DNA of 43,297 bases from an uncultured Lachnospiraceae bacterium (GTDB lineage Bacteria; Bacillota; Clostridia; Lachnospirales; Lachnospiraceae). Shown here piece by piece: positions 24,132 through 33,900 of this stretch. The notes below the pieces were generated by a model. That model was given only the letters and a program-made list of their open reading frames with translations, was not told the DNA's origin and ran no database searches. The DNA lies in the NCBI GenBank assembly GCA_910578795.1, contig CAJTSD010000001.1, positions 1 to 43,297 on the forward strand, in the 5' to 3' direction. The position numbers and the translations under genes are program-made. How positions within the stretch are numbered: the first letter of the stretch is position 1; every line of letters starts with the position of its first letter.

Positions 24132-27100
24132 CTATTTTACCACAAAAAAGCATATCAGTTCAAAATCATCCAACCCCGAAACCTCCGACATCAAAGCAGA
24201 TGTGCCTCCGGCTGAAAACAAACTGTCAATATCGCTCTCTTCCTTTACGTCAATAATAGATTTTATCGCATCATTCAGCAATGCGGAATACTTCTTCATA
24301 TTTCTTCCGTCGTCTGTCTCCTCATTAAATTTTTTATATACTTCTTTTACGGGTTTCGCTTTTCCGCGACAGAGAAGTCTTATATAGTCAAGCAGTTTTT
24401 TTGGATTCAAATAATCACAAACCACCGCACCATTCATGTCAACATAAACCATATAAAACGGATGAATGCGGTTTTGATTATCAATATTCACACTGTTATT
24501 CACATTTCGCAATACATAAATAACTCCCTCTGGCAGCTCGCCCGTAGCAGGTACAACCGCATGAAGTCCTCTCGGTTTTGTTTGCATGTCAGGGTGCGCT
24601 TTCATATACTCCAGTAAGTCAAGGCGAAATTCATTTAAACCCAAATCCATAATGGAAATCCCTTCGGACATTTCTTCAATGTCAACAACTTCCTCCTGCA
24701 GGCGTTTTAGCTGCTGCTTTCTATATTCCAAATCGCCTTTTTCTTCTACATTAATCAAGTCATCATCACCCGTGGAAGTCATGACGGATATCTTCATTCT
24801 CGTTTCGACACGGCTTTTCAAATTAATATAATCATCCAGTGTCATATCCGGCCAAAAGTTGACAAGCTGAATACAGTCATTCTTACTGCCGATTCGGTCA
24901 ATTCGTCCAAAACGCTGGATAATGCGCACCGGGTTCCAGTGGATATCATAATTGACAAGAAAATCACAATCCTGTAAATTCTGTCCCTCCGAAATACAAT
25001 CTGTTGCAATCAGAACATCAATATTATAATCATTATCCGGCATCAGCACCGACTTGCTTTTAGATATTGGCGAAAAACAGGTAAGCACATTATTTAATGT
25101 TGCTTTGAATCCCTGTATCGTTGTTTTTCCATCCACCGCGCCTGTTATCAGCGCCGTATTCAAGCCATAGTTCTCTTTTACAAATACACCCACATTTTCA
25201 TACAAATATTCCGCCGTATCCGAAAAAGCAGAAAAAATTAAAATTTTCCTGTTTTCTTTATTGATCGGACATTCTATTTTGTCAGAAATTAACTCATACA
25301 GCGTCTGCAGTTTCGTATCATACTCCGGCGTAATATCCGCCACCATCAGCGTCAGTAATTCCAGCACTTCAAAATCTGCCTTCAATTCATTTCGCCATAA
25401 TTGATAATCCATGTCCTCAAGATTAATTTTTACCTTTTTCCCAACCTGAAAAAAATCGGTATTTTCATCATCCATATCAAATTCGCTGTCATCCGCCTCA
25501 TACAAATCAAGTTCAGCACTGCCGCATTTTTCAAAATAATCTATTATTTCCAACGTATCCGTAATGAGTTTCTTGATACGCGACAAGGTAAGATAAAAAG
25601 AATATACCGAACTTTCCAATCTTTTCAATAGATTGATACTCATTAATCTCCGAATGCCCTGTTCGCGGCCTTTTTGTGTCAGATTTCGTCCTTTATTGTG
25701 CGTCAAGTCCAAATATTTTTCCATTCTACTCGGGAAAATATAATTTGAGGGTGTGTAAATGCATAAGGAAAGCAACATCAGTTGTTCATATATTTCATTG
25801 TAATTAATTGCCTCTTTCAATGATGTAAGATTCGGCCGGAGGGAAATCGGCTTTTTTCGGTCGGGAAACCTTCCAATTTCCGCCGTATTATAATATTTTT
25901 CAATGTGTTTTCTGGAACGTGCAATTGTCACGCTGTCCAATACTTCAAAAAAGTCAAAATCCAATGTTTTCAGCAGCGCTTCGGTCGTTCTATCCTTTTG
26001 TTCCAGTTTGCTCCATGCATTAAAAGCTTTCTGTGCTTGTCTGAATATATCGTCAATGGATTTCTGTGTATTTAACTTACTGTTGATATTTTCCGCCTTT
26101 CCTTCATAAGCAATCGCAAGCTGGTTTCTTAAATCCACAAAACGGTTGTTTACAGGCGTGGCAGAAAGCATGAGTACCTTTGTTTTAACACCCGTGCAGA
26201 TAATTTTATCCATAAGTTTTACATAACGGTTTTCCTGTGTATTGGCATGTGTTCCCGCACCGTTGCGGAAATTATGGGATTCGTCAATTACAACCAAATC
26301 ATAATTTCCCCAATTTAACCTACCCAAATCAAGACCGTTGGACGTTCCGCCCGTTCTTGATAAGTCCGTATGGAACAATACATCATAATTTAGCCTGTCA
26401 GACGCGATTGGATTATTGATATAATTATCCTTATATGTATTCCAGTTTTCCGCCAGTTTTTTGGGACAGAGAACGAGAACAGATTTATTTCTGTTTTCAT
26501 AATATTTCACAACTGCTAACGCTGTGAATGTTTTACCAAGCCCTACACTATCAGCAAGAATACAGCCATTATATTTTTCAAGCTTATTGATTATGGCAAG
26601 CGCTGCGTCTTTTTGAAAATCATAAAGCATACCCCATATCTTGCTTTGTTTGAATCCTGTTGCTTCATTTGGCAGTACATCTTCTGAAATATCTTCAAGG
26701 AATTCACAAAATACATGAAAGAGCGTCATAAAATAGATAAACTCTGGAGAATTTTCATTATATGCGGACATTATATTTTCAATCACAACATCTGTAACGT
26801 TTTGTAATTTATCGTTGTCATTCCATATTGAATCAAACAATTCCATATATTGTATTGTGTATGGCGATTCAAAACGGTTGATCATATTGTAGCTGTAATT
26901 TCCCCGCTCACAGCCAATATCAACCGTCGTAAAACCATTAAGCGGCATATATACGAATTGTTCTTCTTTTGCATCAACCGTCATAAATCCTGCCATATTC
27001 TCACCAGTAACATTTGACTTAAATATAGCTTTGTTCCGAATCCATTGCGCACATTCCTTTGCAACAGCCTTTTGTGTCATTTCATTTCTCAATTTTATTT

Positions 27101-27365
27101 CAAACTCTGTTCCGTATAAACTACTTTCCCGACTCATACGGGGTATGTAAAATTCACGTTTTTCTTTGGATTCCCTTTCTTTTATAAATGTAGGAGATGT
27201 AAATATAAAACGAAATTCATCTACACCATCAAACTGATTTTTTAATTCTTTATATGCATATATGGAAAAGCACGCAGCAGCAATAGACACTTTACTGCCT
27301 CTTATCATGGTTATTGCCATATCATCGCATGCTATTTTAGAAATATTATCAAATATTTTCATCAT
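24132..27365 (-). CDS. SNF2-type helicase with PLD-like N-terminal region
   Basis: 1077 residues, first gene of the defence operon. The N-terminal 130 residues (GSKVSIAAACFSIYAYKELK, FRFIFTSPTF) look like the PLD-like region in front of many bacterial SNF2 helicases, but no HKD catalytic motif is visible, so it is probably structural. The helicase core has Walker A ADSVGLGKT (271-279), VVIDESHNFRN (DESH 361-364), LMLSATPVNN, and the C-lobe IATDCISEGQNLQDCDFLV with QRFGRIDRIGS (motif VI). It should be a double-strand DNA translocase using ATP. GAGGA is six bases before the first ATG. How it works with Mod and Res is not known from the sequence. Confidence 0.88.
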   Translation of the reverse strand: MMKIFDNISKIACDDMAITMIRGSKVSIAAACFSIYAYKELKNQFDGVDEFRFIFTSPTFIKERESKEKREFYIPRMSRESSLYGTEFEIKLRNEMTQKAVAKECAQWIRNKAIFKSNVTGENMAGFMTVDAKEEQFVYMPLNGFTTVDIGCERGNYSYNMINRFESPYTIQYMELFDSIWNDNDKLQNVTDVVIENIMSAYNENSPEFIYFMTLFHVFCEFLEDISEDVLPNEATGFKQSKIWGMLYDFQKDAALAIINKLEKYNGCILADSVGLGKTFTALAVVKYYENRNKSVLVLCPKKLAENWNTYKDNYINNPIASDRLNYDVLFHTDLSRTGGTSNGLDLGRLNWGNYDLVVIDESHNFRNGAGTHANTQENRYVKLMDKIICTGVKTKVLMLSATPVNNRFVDLRNQLAIAYEGKAENINSKLNTQKSIDDIFRQAQKAFNAWSKLEQKDRTTEALLKTLDFDFFEVLDSVTIARSRKHIEKYYNTAEIGRFPDRKKPISLRPNLTSLKEAINYNEIYEQLMLLSLCIYTPSNYIFPSRMEKYLDLTHNKGRNLTQKGREQGIRRLMSINLLKRLESSVYSFYLTLSRIKKLITDTLEIIDYFEKCGSAELDLYEADDSEFDMDDENTDFFQVGKKVKINLEDMDYQLWRNELKADFEVLELLTLMVADITPEYDTKLQTLYELISDKIECPINKENRKILIFSAFSDTAEYLYENVGVFVKENYGLNTALITGAVDGKTTIQGFKATLNNVLTCFSPISKSKSVLMPDNDYNIDVLIATDCISEGQNLQDCDFLVNYDIHWNPVRIIQRFGRIDRIGSKNDCIQLVNFWPDMTLDDYINLKSRVETRMKISVMTSTGDDDLINVEEKGDLEYRKQQLKRLQEEVVDIEEMSEGISIMDLGLNEFRLDLLEYMKAHPDMQTKPRGLHAVVPATGELPEGVIYVLRNVNNSVNIDNQNRIHPFYMVYVDMNGAVVCDYLNPKKLLDYIRLLCRGKAKPVKEVYKKFNEETDDGRNMKKYSALLNDAIKSIIDVKEESDIDSLFSAGGTSALMSEVSGLDDFELICFFVVK

Positions 27366-27449
27366 TGTCTGTCCTCTTTTGCATTTCTATTTATTTAAGA
27401 CTTCATTCACCGCTCACCAAACATTAAACATGCCATTTTATTAACTTTC

Positions 27450-27458
27450 ATTATATCA
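27450..27458 (-). promoter_or_regulatory. Extended -10 promoter of the defence operon
   Basis: On the minus strand TGATATAAT combines an extended TG with a perfect TATAAT. No good -35 stands at 17 bases, as is common for extended -10 promoters. The leader to the helicase start would be about 75 bases. No second promoter of this quality was seen before the OLD gene. Confidence 0.5.
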
Positions 27459-27577
27459 TGCCTTCCCCCAATCTGCACTAGCAATCTTTATCAGAACCCC
27501 CTATATTCAAAAAAATAACCAAATTTCCCCTCTAACATAAATTTTTTCGTTTCAATTCCCACAAAAAAGAGCTATAC

Positions 27578-27583
27578 TATAAT
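27578..27583 (+). promoter_or_regulatory. Likely -10 of the SDR / NTF2 / SulP cluster
   Basis: A perfect TATAAT lies inside a small palindrome ACTAT-AATC-ATAGT (27576-27589), 40 bases before the SDR start. The -35 is weak, and the palindrome suggests a regulator bound over the -10. Confidence 0.4.
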
Positions 27584-27622
27584 CATAGTTCTATAAAATT
27601 CCATCAAAACAGGAGGGTAATC

Positions 27623-28411
27623 ATGAGTGTATATGCAGTGACAGGCGGTTCGAGCGGAATCGGAGCCGCAGCGGTTGAATTATTACGAAAGGACGGTCAT
27701 ACGGTCATCAATATCGACTTAAAGGGCGGCGACATTTGCGCAAACCTTGCGACGCCGGAAGGCAGGCAGGCAGCAATTGACGGGCTTTATGAGAAGTGTC
27801 CGGACGGGTTGGACGGTATTATCTGCAACGCAGGCGTTTCGGGCAACTGCGGAAATTATGAACTTGTAATTTCGCTGAATTATTTCGGAACAGTGCGGCT
27901 TGCGAGAGGGGTGTATGACCTTTTGAAGAAAAAACACGGCAGTGTCGTTGTTACGGTTTCCAACACGATTTCACAGGGGACAGGCAGAATGGACATCGTG
28001 GACCTGCTCAATAATATCGGCGACGAACAGCGTATCTGCAACATTGTAAGCACATTCGATACATCAAACCAAACAGTCGGACAGTCTATGTATATGGCGA
28101 CAAAATATGCGCTGGCAAGGTGGGTGCGCAGAATTTCTTCTTCATGGGCGGCAAACGGCGTGCGTGTCAATGCGGTTGCTCCCGGAAATGTACGCACGGC
28201 GATGACGGACAGCTTGAGCGACGCGGCAAAGTTTGCGGTGAGCGCGCTGCCGATTCCGACGCGGTACGGTTCGGACGCATTGATGGATCCGGCGGAAATC
28301 GCAGAATCTATGAAGTTCCTGTTATCCGACGCGGCAAGAGGTGTCAATGGCATTATCCTCTTTACGGACGGCGGAACGGACGCACTGTTGAACTCTGAAA
28401 AAGTATATTAA
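27623..28411 (+). CDS. Short-chain dehydrogenase similar to 3-alpha-hydroxysteroid dehydrogenase / coniferyl alcohol dehydrogenase
   Basis: 262 residues. A classical SDR: the cofactor loop TGGSSGIG (7-14), CNAGVSG, and catalytic YMATK. The overall pattern, with DICANLATPEGRQAAIDGLY near the start, a long insert before the tyrosine and the end ILFTDGGTDALL, resembles 3-alpha-hydroxysteroid dehydrogenase/carbonyl reductase and coniferyl-alcohol dehydrogenase more than fatty-acid FabG types. It oxidises or reduces a hydroxyl on a bulky ring substrate with NAD(P). AGGAGGG lies before the ATG. It is followed by an NTF2-like gene whose start region overlaps its stop. Steroid or lignin-type substrate is inferred. 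Confidence 0.82.
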   Translation: MSVYAVTGGSSGIGAAAVELLRKDGHTVINIDLKGGDICANLATPEGRQAAIDGLYEKCPDGLDGIICNAGVSGNCGNYELVISLNYFGTVRLARGVYDLLKKKHGSVVVTVSNTISQGTGRMDIVDLLNNIGDEQRICNIVSTFDTSNQTVGQSMYMATKYALARWVRRISSSWAANGVRVNAVAPGNVRTAMTDSLSDAAKFAVSALPIPTRYGSDALMDPAEIAESMKFLLSDAARGVNGIILFTDGGTDALLNSEKVY

Positions 28412-28428
28412 TGGAGGACATGAATCAT

Positions 28429-28761
28429 ATGAAAGCAATTGAAAAATATATTGATGCATTACAGAAATGCGATAATAAGGGATTGTCGGAATTGTTTACG
28501 GTGGAGGGAAGCCTCGCCGACTACTGTCCAAACAGCTCCGGTCACCATGAGTACCATGTTTATGGAAGAGAAGCGATTGACATGTTCTTTAAAAATAAAT
28601 TTTCGTTCCGCCAGTATCTGATTTCCAACGCGGAGGTCGTAAATGACGAACAGGCAGAATTTATCGCCTCTATCGGCGGTTACAACGTTATGGCAATTGC
28701 GACGGTAAGGCGTGTTGATGAAAACGGCTTAATCGAGCGGCTGACTGTAAGACCGAAATAA
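28429..28761 (+). CDS. SnoaL/NTF2-like protein
   Basis: 110 residues. The KAIEKYIDALQKCDNKGLSE opening, LFTVEG turn, YGREAIDMFFKNKF, and the closing strands (YNVMAIATVRRVDENGLIER) fit the cone-shaped NTF2-like fold used by SnoaL and ketosteroid isomerase. Such proteins bind or isomerise hydrophobic ring compounds. The ATG at 28429 was chosen because GGAGGA (28413-28418) is ten bases before it; ATGs at 28411 and 28420 overlap or crowd that site. It is coupled to the SDR, so the two probably act on one substrate. Catalytic residues are not certain. Confidence 0.7.
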   Translation: MKAIEKYIDALQKCDNKGLSELFTVEGSLADYCPNSSGHHEYHVYGREAIDMFFKNKFSFRQYLISNAEVVNDEQAEFIASIGGYNVMAIATVRRVDENGLIERLTVRPK

Positions 28762-28792
28762 AATTTTCGCACACAGAAAGGGTAAGGTGGTT

Positions 28793-30928
28793 ATGAAAAG
28801 GCTTTTCACGAAAATTTCTTTTGGACATACTTTAAAAAACTACAAAAAGGAAAATCTCCCAAAGGATATTCTCGCCGGAATCATCATAGCCGCCGTGTCC
28901 ATTCCGATTGCGATGGGATACGCGCAGATTGCAGGGCTTCCTGCGGTCTATGGGCTTTACGGCTCTGTTTTCCCGATTATTTTGTTTGCGCTCTTTTCCA
29001 CCTCGCCGCAGTTTATCTTTGGCGTTGACGCCGCGCCTGCGGCGCTGATTGGCGGAGCGCTCCTATCCTTTGAAATGGAATCGCAGTCCGCTGAGGCAAT
29101 GACGGTTGTCCCTGTACTGACTTTTTACGTCGGAGTATGGCTGCTGCTGTTTTTTGTGCTCGGCGCCGGAAAGCTTGTTAATTTTATATCAAAGCCTGTT
29201 ATGGGCGGCTTTATTTCCGGCGTGTGCTGCACGGTCATTTTAATGCAGGTGCCAAAGCTGTTCGGCGGCACAGCGGGAACGGGGGAGCTGTTTGAGCTTT
29301 TAGAGCACATTATCAGCGAGCTGCCCGTGTTTAACCTGCCTTCTCTCATTCTTGGAATCATTACGCTTGTCGTTGTGTTGACATCAAAGCGCATCTGTCC
29401 CAAATTTCCAATGGCGGTTGTGATGATTGCTTTGGGCGCGCTTTTTTCTTATTTTGCTCCGATGGAACGTTTGGGCGTTGCCTGTCTTTCGGCTGTCGAA
29501 ACAGGGCTTCCGCGCTTTTCGTTTCCCAATCTATTTGCCGTTCATTTTACGGACGCAATCGGCGCAAGCCTTTCCGTTGCCGTTGTGATTATGGCGCAGA
29601 CGCTGCTTGCAGAAAATAACTATGCACTCAAGCGCGGCTATAAGCTCAATGACAATCAGGAAATCCTCGCGTTTTCACTTGGAAATTTTGCGTCCGCGTT
29701 AACGGGCTGCTGTCCTGTAAACGGCTCTGTGCCGCGCACGGCGATGAATGACCAGTATGGCGGAAAAACGCAGCTTACGGGCATTATCGCAGGCGTCACC
29801 ATGATTTTTGTACTGCTTTTTGCGACAGGCTTTATCGGCTATCTGCCTGTCCCCGTCCTTACAGCGGTCGTGATGACGGCGCTGATTGGCGGACTGGAAT
29901 TTAAGCTTGCGGCAAAATTAAAACGTTCCAGCAAAAGCGAATTTTATATCTTTATGGGTGCGTTTTTTGCGGTACTGGTTTTGGGTACGATAAACGGCGT
30001 TCTGGTCGGAATTATCCTCTCATTCACGGCTGTTATTCTGCGCGCCGCCAATCCGCCAAGATGTTTTTTGGGCGTCATTCCCGGGCATGATGACTTTCAC
30101 GACCTCTCGCAGCTTAACCACGTTTATCCGTTAAAGCATGTCGTTCTCTATCGTTTTACAAGCGATTTGTTTTTTGCAAATGTTGGCATTTTCCAATCGG
30201 ATATTGAGAAGAGTCTGACCGACGATACGCGCGCCGTCATTGTGGACGCGTCGGGCATCGGAAGCATTGACAGCACTGCGGCTGAACGGCTGATGCTGTT
30301 TTATGAATCGCTTGAAAAGCGCAAAATTGCATTTTATCTCACGGAGCATGTGGCGGAATTAAACGACCAAATACGCGCGCTTGGTATTGGCAGCCTGATT
30401 CAAAAAGGAGCGGTCCGCCGCACCATCGAAACGGCGCTCGCGGAGCTTGGCATCGAAAAACCCTACCCAATCAAAGGCGCCCATACAAGCTACCGTTCGG
30501 TTGCAAAGAAACGCGCGGAAAGCACACTGCATGAATTTATGTGGGCTTACGGTTCGGACTGTGAGGCAGAGCTGGAACGGCAAATCCATAAGCAGATTGA
30601 AGAGCTGCAGAAAACCGGCGATATTGAAACCCTCATTCACGGAAGCTGGAACCAGCTTGGCGAAATGGACGAGGACGAATGGCTGGAGCATCTTGAGGCG
30701 CATCTTGCGGAAATTGCACGGATTTCCGGCAAAGACGAACATCAGATTGCTTTGGAATTCGAACGGCGCAGAGTCCGCCTTAGTGAAAAAATTGCCCGCG
30801 AGCACCCCAATTTGGCAAAACGCTTTATGGAGCGCCGCGAGCTGTTAGACGCGCACTTAAAGGAGCATCGTCCGGATATATATGAAAAAATTATTCGGCT
30901 GCGCAGTGAACTGGACGATAACATTTAA
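28793..30928 (+). CDS. SulP-family anion transporter with STAS domain and long C-terminal extension
   Basis: 711 residues. The membrane part (about 20-420) begins with PKDILAGIIIAAVSIPIAM and GYAQIAGLPAVYGLYGSVFP, the SulP signature, and has about 10-12 hydrophobic segments. A STAS domain follows (about 440-550: ADDTRAVIVDASGIGSIDST in sense, with DASGIGSIDST visible). The last 140 residues are highly charged helices (for example EELQKTGDIETLIHGSWNQL) with no domain I know. It imports an inorganic or small organic anion such as sulfate or bicarbonate; the ion is not readable. It follows the SDR and NTF2-like genes at a 31-base gap. Its stop codon overlaps the sbcC stop on the other strand. 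Confidence 0.87.
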   Translation: MKRLFTKISFGHTLKNYKKENLPKDILAGIIIAAVSIPIAMGYAQIAGLPAVYGLYGSVFPIILFALFSTSPQFIFGVDAAPAALIGGALLSFEMESQSAEAMTVVPVLTFYVGVWLLLFFVLGAGKLVNFISKPVMGGFISGVCCTVILMQVPKLFGGTAGTGELFELLEHIISELPVFNLPSLILGIITLVVVLTSKRICPKFPMAVVMIALGALFSYFAPMERLGVACLSAVETGLPRFSFPNLFAVHFTDAIGASLSVAVVIMAQTLLAENNYALKRGYKLNDNQEILAFSLGNFASALTGCCPVNGSVPRTAMNDQYGGKTQLTGIIAGVTMIFVLLFATGFIGYLPVPVLTAVVMTALIGGLEFKLAAKLKRSSKSEFYIFMGAFFAVLVLGTINGVLVGIILSFTAVILRAANPPRCFLGVIPGHDDFHDLSQLNHVYPLKHVVLYRFTSDLFFANVGIFQSDIEKSLTDDTRAVIVDASGIGSIDSTAAERLMLFYESLEKRKIAFYLTEHVAELNDQIRALGIGSLIQKGAVRRTIETALAELGIEKPYPIKGAHTSYRSVAKKRAESTLHEFMWAYGSDCEAELERQIHKQIEELQKTGDIETLIHGSWNQLGEMDEDEWLEHLEAHLAEIARISGKDEHQIALEFERRRVRLSEKIAREHPNLAKRFMERRELLDAHLKEHRPDIYEKIIRLRSELDDNI

Positions 30929-33900
30929 CTTGTCTGCCACTTAACATGGCTCCCGTTCTCGTCGCGGGTGACAAGCAGTTGGTTGTCGATTTCCTGCTTG
31001 AGCTCCGTGACATGCGAGATAATGCCCACAAGCCTTGAACCGCCTGCCATTTCCTTTAAAACCTTTACTGCCTGATTTCTTGAATGGTCGTCGAGGGATC
31101 CAAAGCCTTCGTCGATAAACATCATATCTAAATTAAGCGCCGCGGCATTTTGCTGGATTTGGTCCGCCATGCCAAGCGACAGGGCGAGTGCCGCCATAAA
31201 GGACTCGCCGCCGGAAAGGGTGCGGATTTCGCGCGTTTTTCCGGTAACCGTGGAGTACACCATTAAATCCAGTCCTTTGTTTTTTCCCTCACCTGCCTTG
31301 TCCAAATCCGTCATGCGCAGTTCAAACTGCCCTGCCGACATTTCCTGAAAGCGTCGGTTTGCAGCATGGAGGATTTGCTCCAAATAATATCTCTGAACAT
31401 ATGTTTCCAAATCCATGCGTCCCCCACTCACGGTTCCCGAAAACAGCTTATAAAGTTTTTCCAGTTTTGTATATTCGGACGCGACGGCAGAACAATCTTT
31501 GTTGCGCGGTATTAGTTGGTCATACACCTTTTGATTATCCTGGTAAAGTGTTTTTATCCTGTCATAGGTTTCCCTCGCTTTACGGTATGTTTCCTGCGCA
31601 AGCTCGTGCGCCTGCTGCAAAACCTCCATGTCGGGACATTCTTTTCCGGCAACTGCTTTTTCGGCGGCATCTTTTAAGCTCTTTGCTGCTGCCTTTTTCT
31701 CACCATATCTCTGAACTTCTTTTTGAAATTGCTCTGGCTCGTCTTTGCGGTGTTTTTCGACAAGCTCCTTCCATTCCGGTTCGGATAAATCCCTTTCCCG
31801 CATGGCTGCCTCATACGCTTCTTTTTTCCCTATCATATCCGCAATCTGTTTCGGAAGTTCCTGCTCATATTGGCGAAGGGAGGTTTCGGTCTGCGTCTGA
31901 TTCTTTGCCGCCTTCAATGCATCTTTGGCTGCCTTGTCATATTCCTTTTGTTTCTCATCATGTTTCCTCCGTGCTGCCTGAAGTTCGTTCGTTGCCTCCT
32001 GCAAGGACGCGTATTGAAGCCCTTCCTTCAGGCTCTCAATTTCCCGCTCACTGCCCTTTATGTCCGCATTTGCTTCCTCTACTGCCTTATGAAACTGCGT
32101 GGTCATTTCGCTAAGCCGTTCCTTTTCTTTTGCCGCATCAGACAATGATTCCTCAAGCTCCTGACGTGCCCGAATGTTGTTCTCTAACACCTTTCCCTCT
32201 TTTAAAACGGCTGTTTTCCAGCATTTAAAAATCTCCTCAACCGTTTCCTCCGTTATCTCCTTGCCAGCTTCACTGCCATACACCCTTAAGCTCTCACAAA
32301 GCATCAGCTTCTCCAGACTTTCTTCAAATAATTTCTTCTTTTCTTCCCATGCGGTCACAGCGGCATTCGACCGCCCTGCCAAATCAAGCTGTGCTTTATT
32401 GAGGCGTTCCACTTCGTTTTTGATTTCCTCTAAGCATTCCTCCGAAATATCCTGCGCGTCCGCCTCAATGCGGCAAGGCTGCGGATGCTCTATTGCGCCG
32501 CAAATCGGACAAGGCTTTCCGTCTTCAAGACGGTCAAGAAAATATTTTGCCCGAGAAGCCATATAGCGTTTATTCATCATCTGATAGGTTTCATTTTCCG
32601 CCGCATATGCATTCACTGCCCCCGCAAAATCCTCCTGCGCTTTCTGCATTGCGATCTCCCATTTTGCCAGCTCTGACTTTCGCTTTTTCATGTCGGAAAC
32701 ATCTTTCCCAATCCGCTCTGCCTCTGTGTTTTTTCCCTTCCATGCCTCATACGCTGCCTCCGCATTTCCCAATTCAACGGCACGTTTATTCCAGTCTGCT
32801 TCCTTTGCCTTTAAGTCTTCCAGCGACTGGCGGGCAGCTTCCTCCGCTTTTTTTGCCTTTTCAAGCTCAGTCATTCTTTTTTGAAGTCCTTCCTCTGCAA
32901 GCCTGATTTTGTCAAAGGATTTTTGCGCCTGCGCGACACGCTCCTGAACCTTATTAAAACTACTCTGCTGCACTTCCATCACGGTTTTTGCCTTCCGCTG
33001 CGCCGCATCCGCTTCCTTTGCAGCCGCAGTCAGCGCGGGCAGCATGGACTTCCTTTGTTCCATATTGGCGTTGGTTTCCTTTTCCTTCTTCTCCGCCTCC
33101 TCATACCGCAGAAACACCGCCTGTATCTCATATGCCGCACGAATATCCCGAATCAGCAATTCCTTGCGTTTCATCGCATCGCTTGTGCGCTCGCACTCCT
33201 TTAAGACAGCTTCGGCATCATCCCATTGTGTGAAATATTTCACAAGTTCCTCTGCCCTCGTGTATGCTTCTTTTGCCTTGTCCCGCTGCTCCTCTGATCT
33301 ATGATAATCCTGCTCAAGACGGTCTTTATTCTCTTCAAGGGCTTTGCAAAGTGTTGCCAGCATTTCCATAAACGGTTCCATATTCGCCAAAGCTCCATTT
33401 GTTATCTGACACTTTAATTCCTCCAAACGTGCTGCATTTTCATAATCCGTTGGTATCACCGCACCCAAGACAATAGCACTGCACTCCGCTTTTATGCGTT
33501 CATATGTTTTGCCTTTTTCCCCCTTGCGCCGCTCCAGTTCCCGCACAATCTTTTCAAAAATCTCCGTGTGAAACAGTTTTCGGAAAATCTCCTTTTTCTG
33601 CTTGGAATCCTCGCGCAGGATTTTCATAAACTCGCCCTGCGCAATCATCGCAATCTGCATAAACTGCGCCTTTGTCAGCCCTACGATTTCCTCTATTTTT
33701 CGATTTGTCTCATCCATTGCGTTCGGATATTCCTGCCCGTTTGGCAGAAACAACGACACCTTTTCCGTTTCCGCTTTATCCTTAAGCGTTCCCTTTCCCT
33801 CACCTTTTTCCCGTAGTTTTCGGTATGCGGGAATACGTTTTACGGTGTAAATATTCTCTCCCTCCGAAAACTCTAACTCCACAAACGGCTCGACAGAGAG

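Noticed and set aside
14652..27365. DISARM or BREX system
   Set aside because: An SNF2 helicase and an adenine methyltransferase are present, but the DUF1998 helicase, DrmB and PLD of DISARM, and the PglZ, BrxL and BrxC of BREX, are absent.
31359..32114. Plus-strand reading frames opposite sbcC
   Set aside because: They mirror the regular codon use of the long coiled coils and show no start context or protein-like domain.
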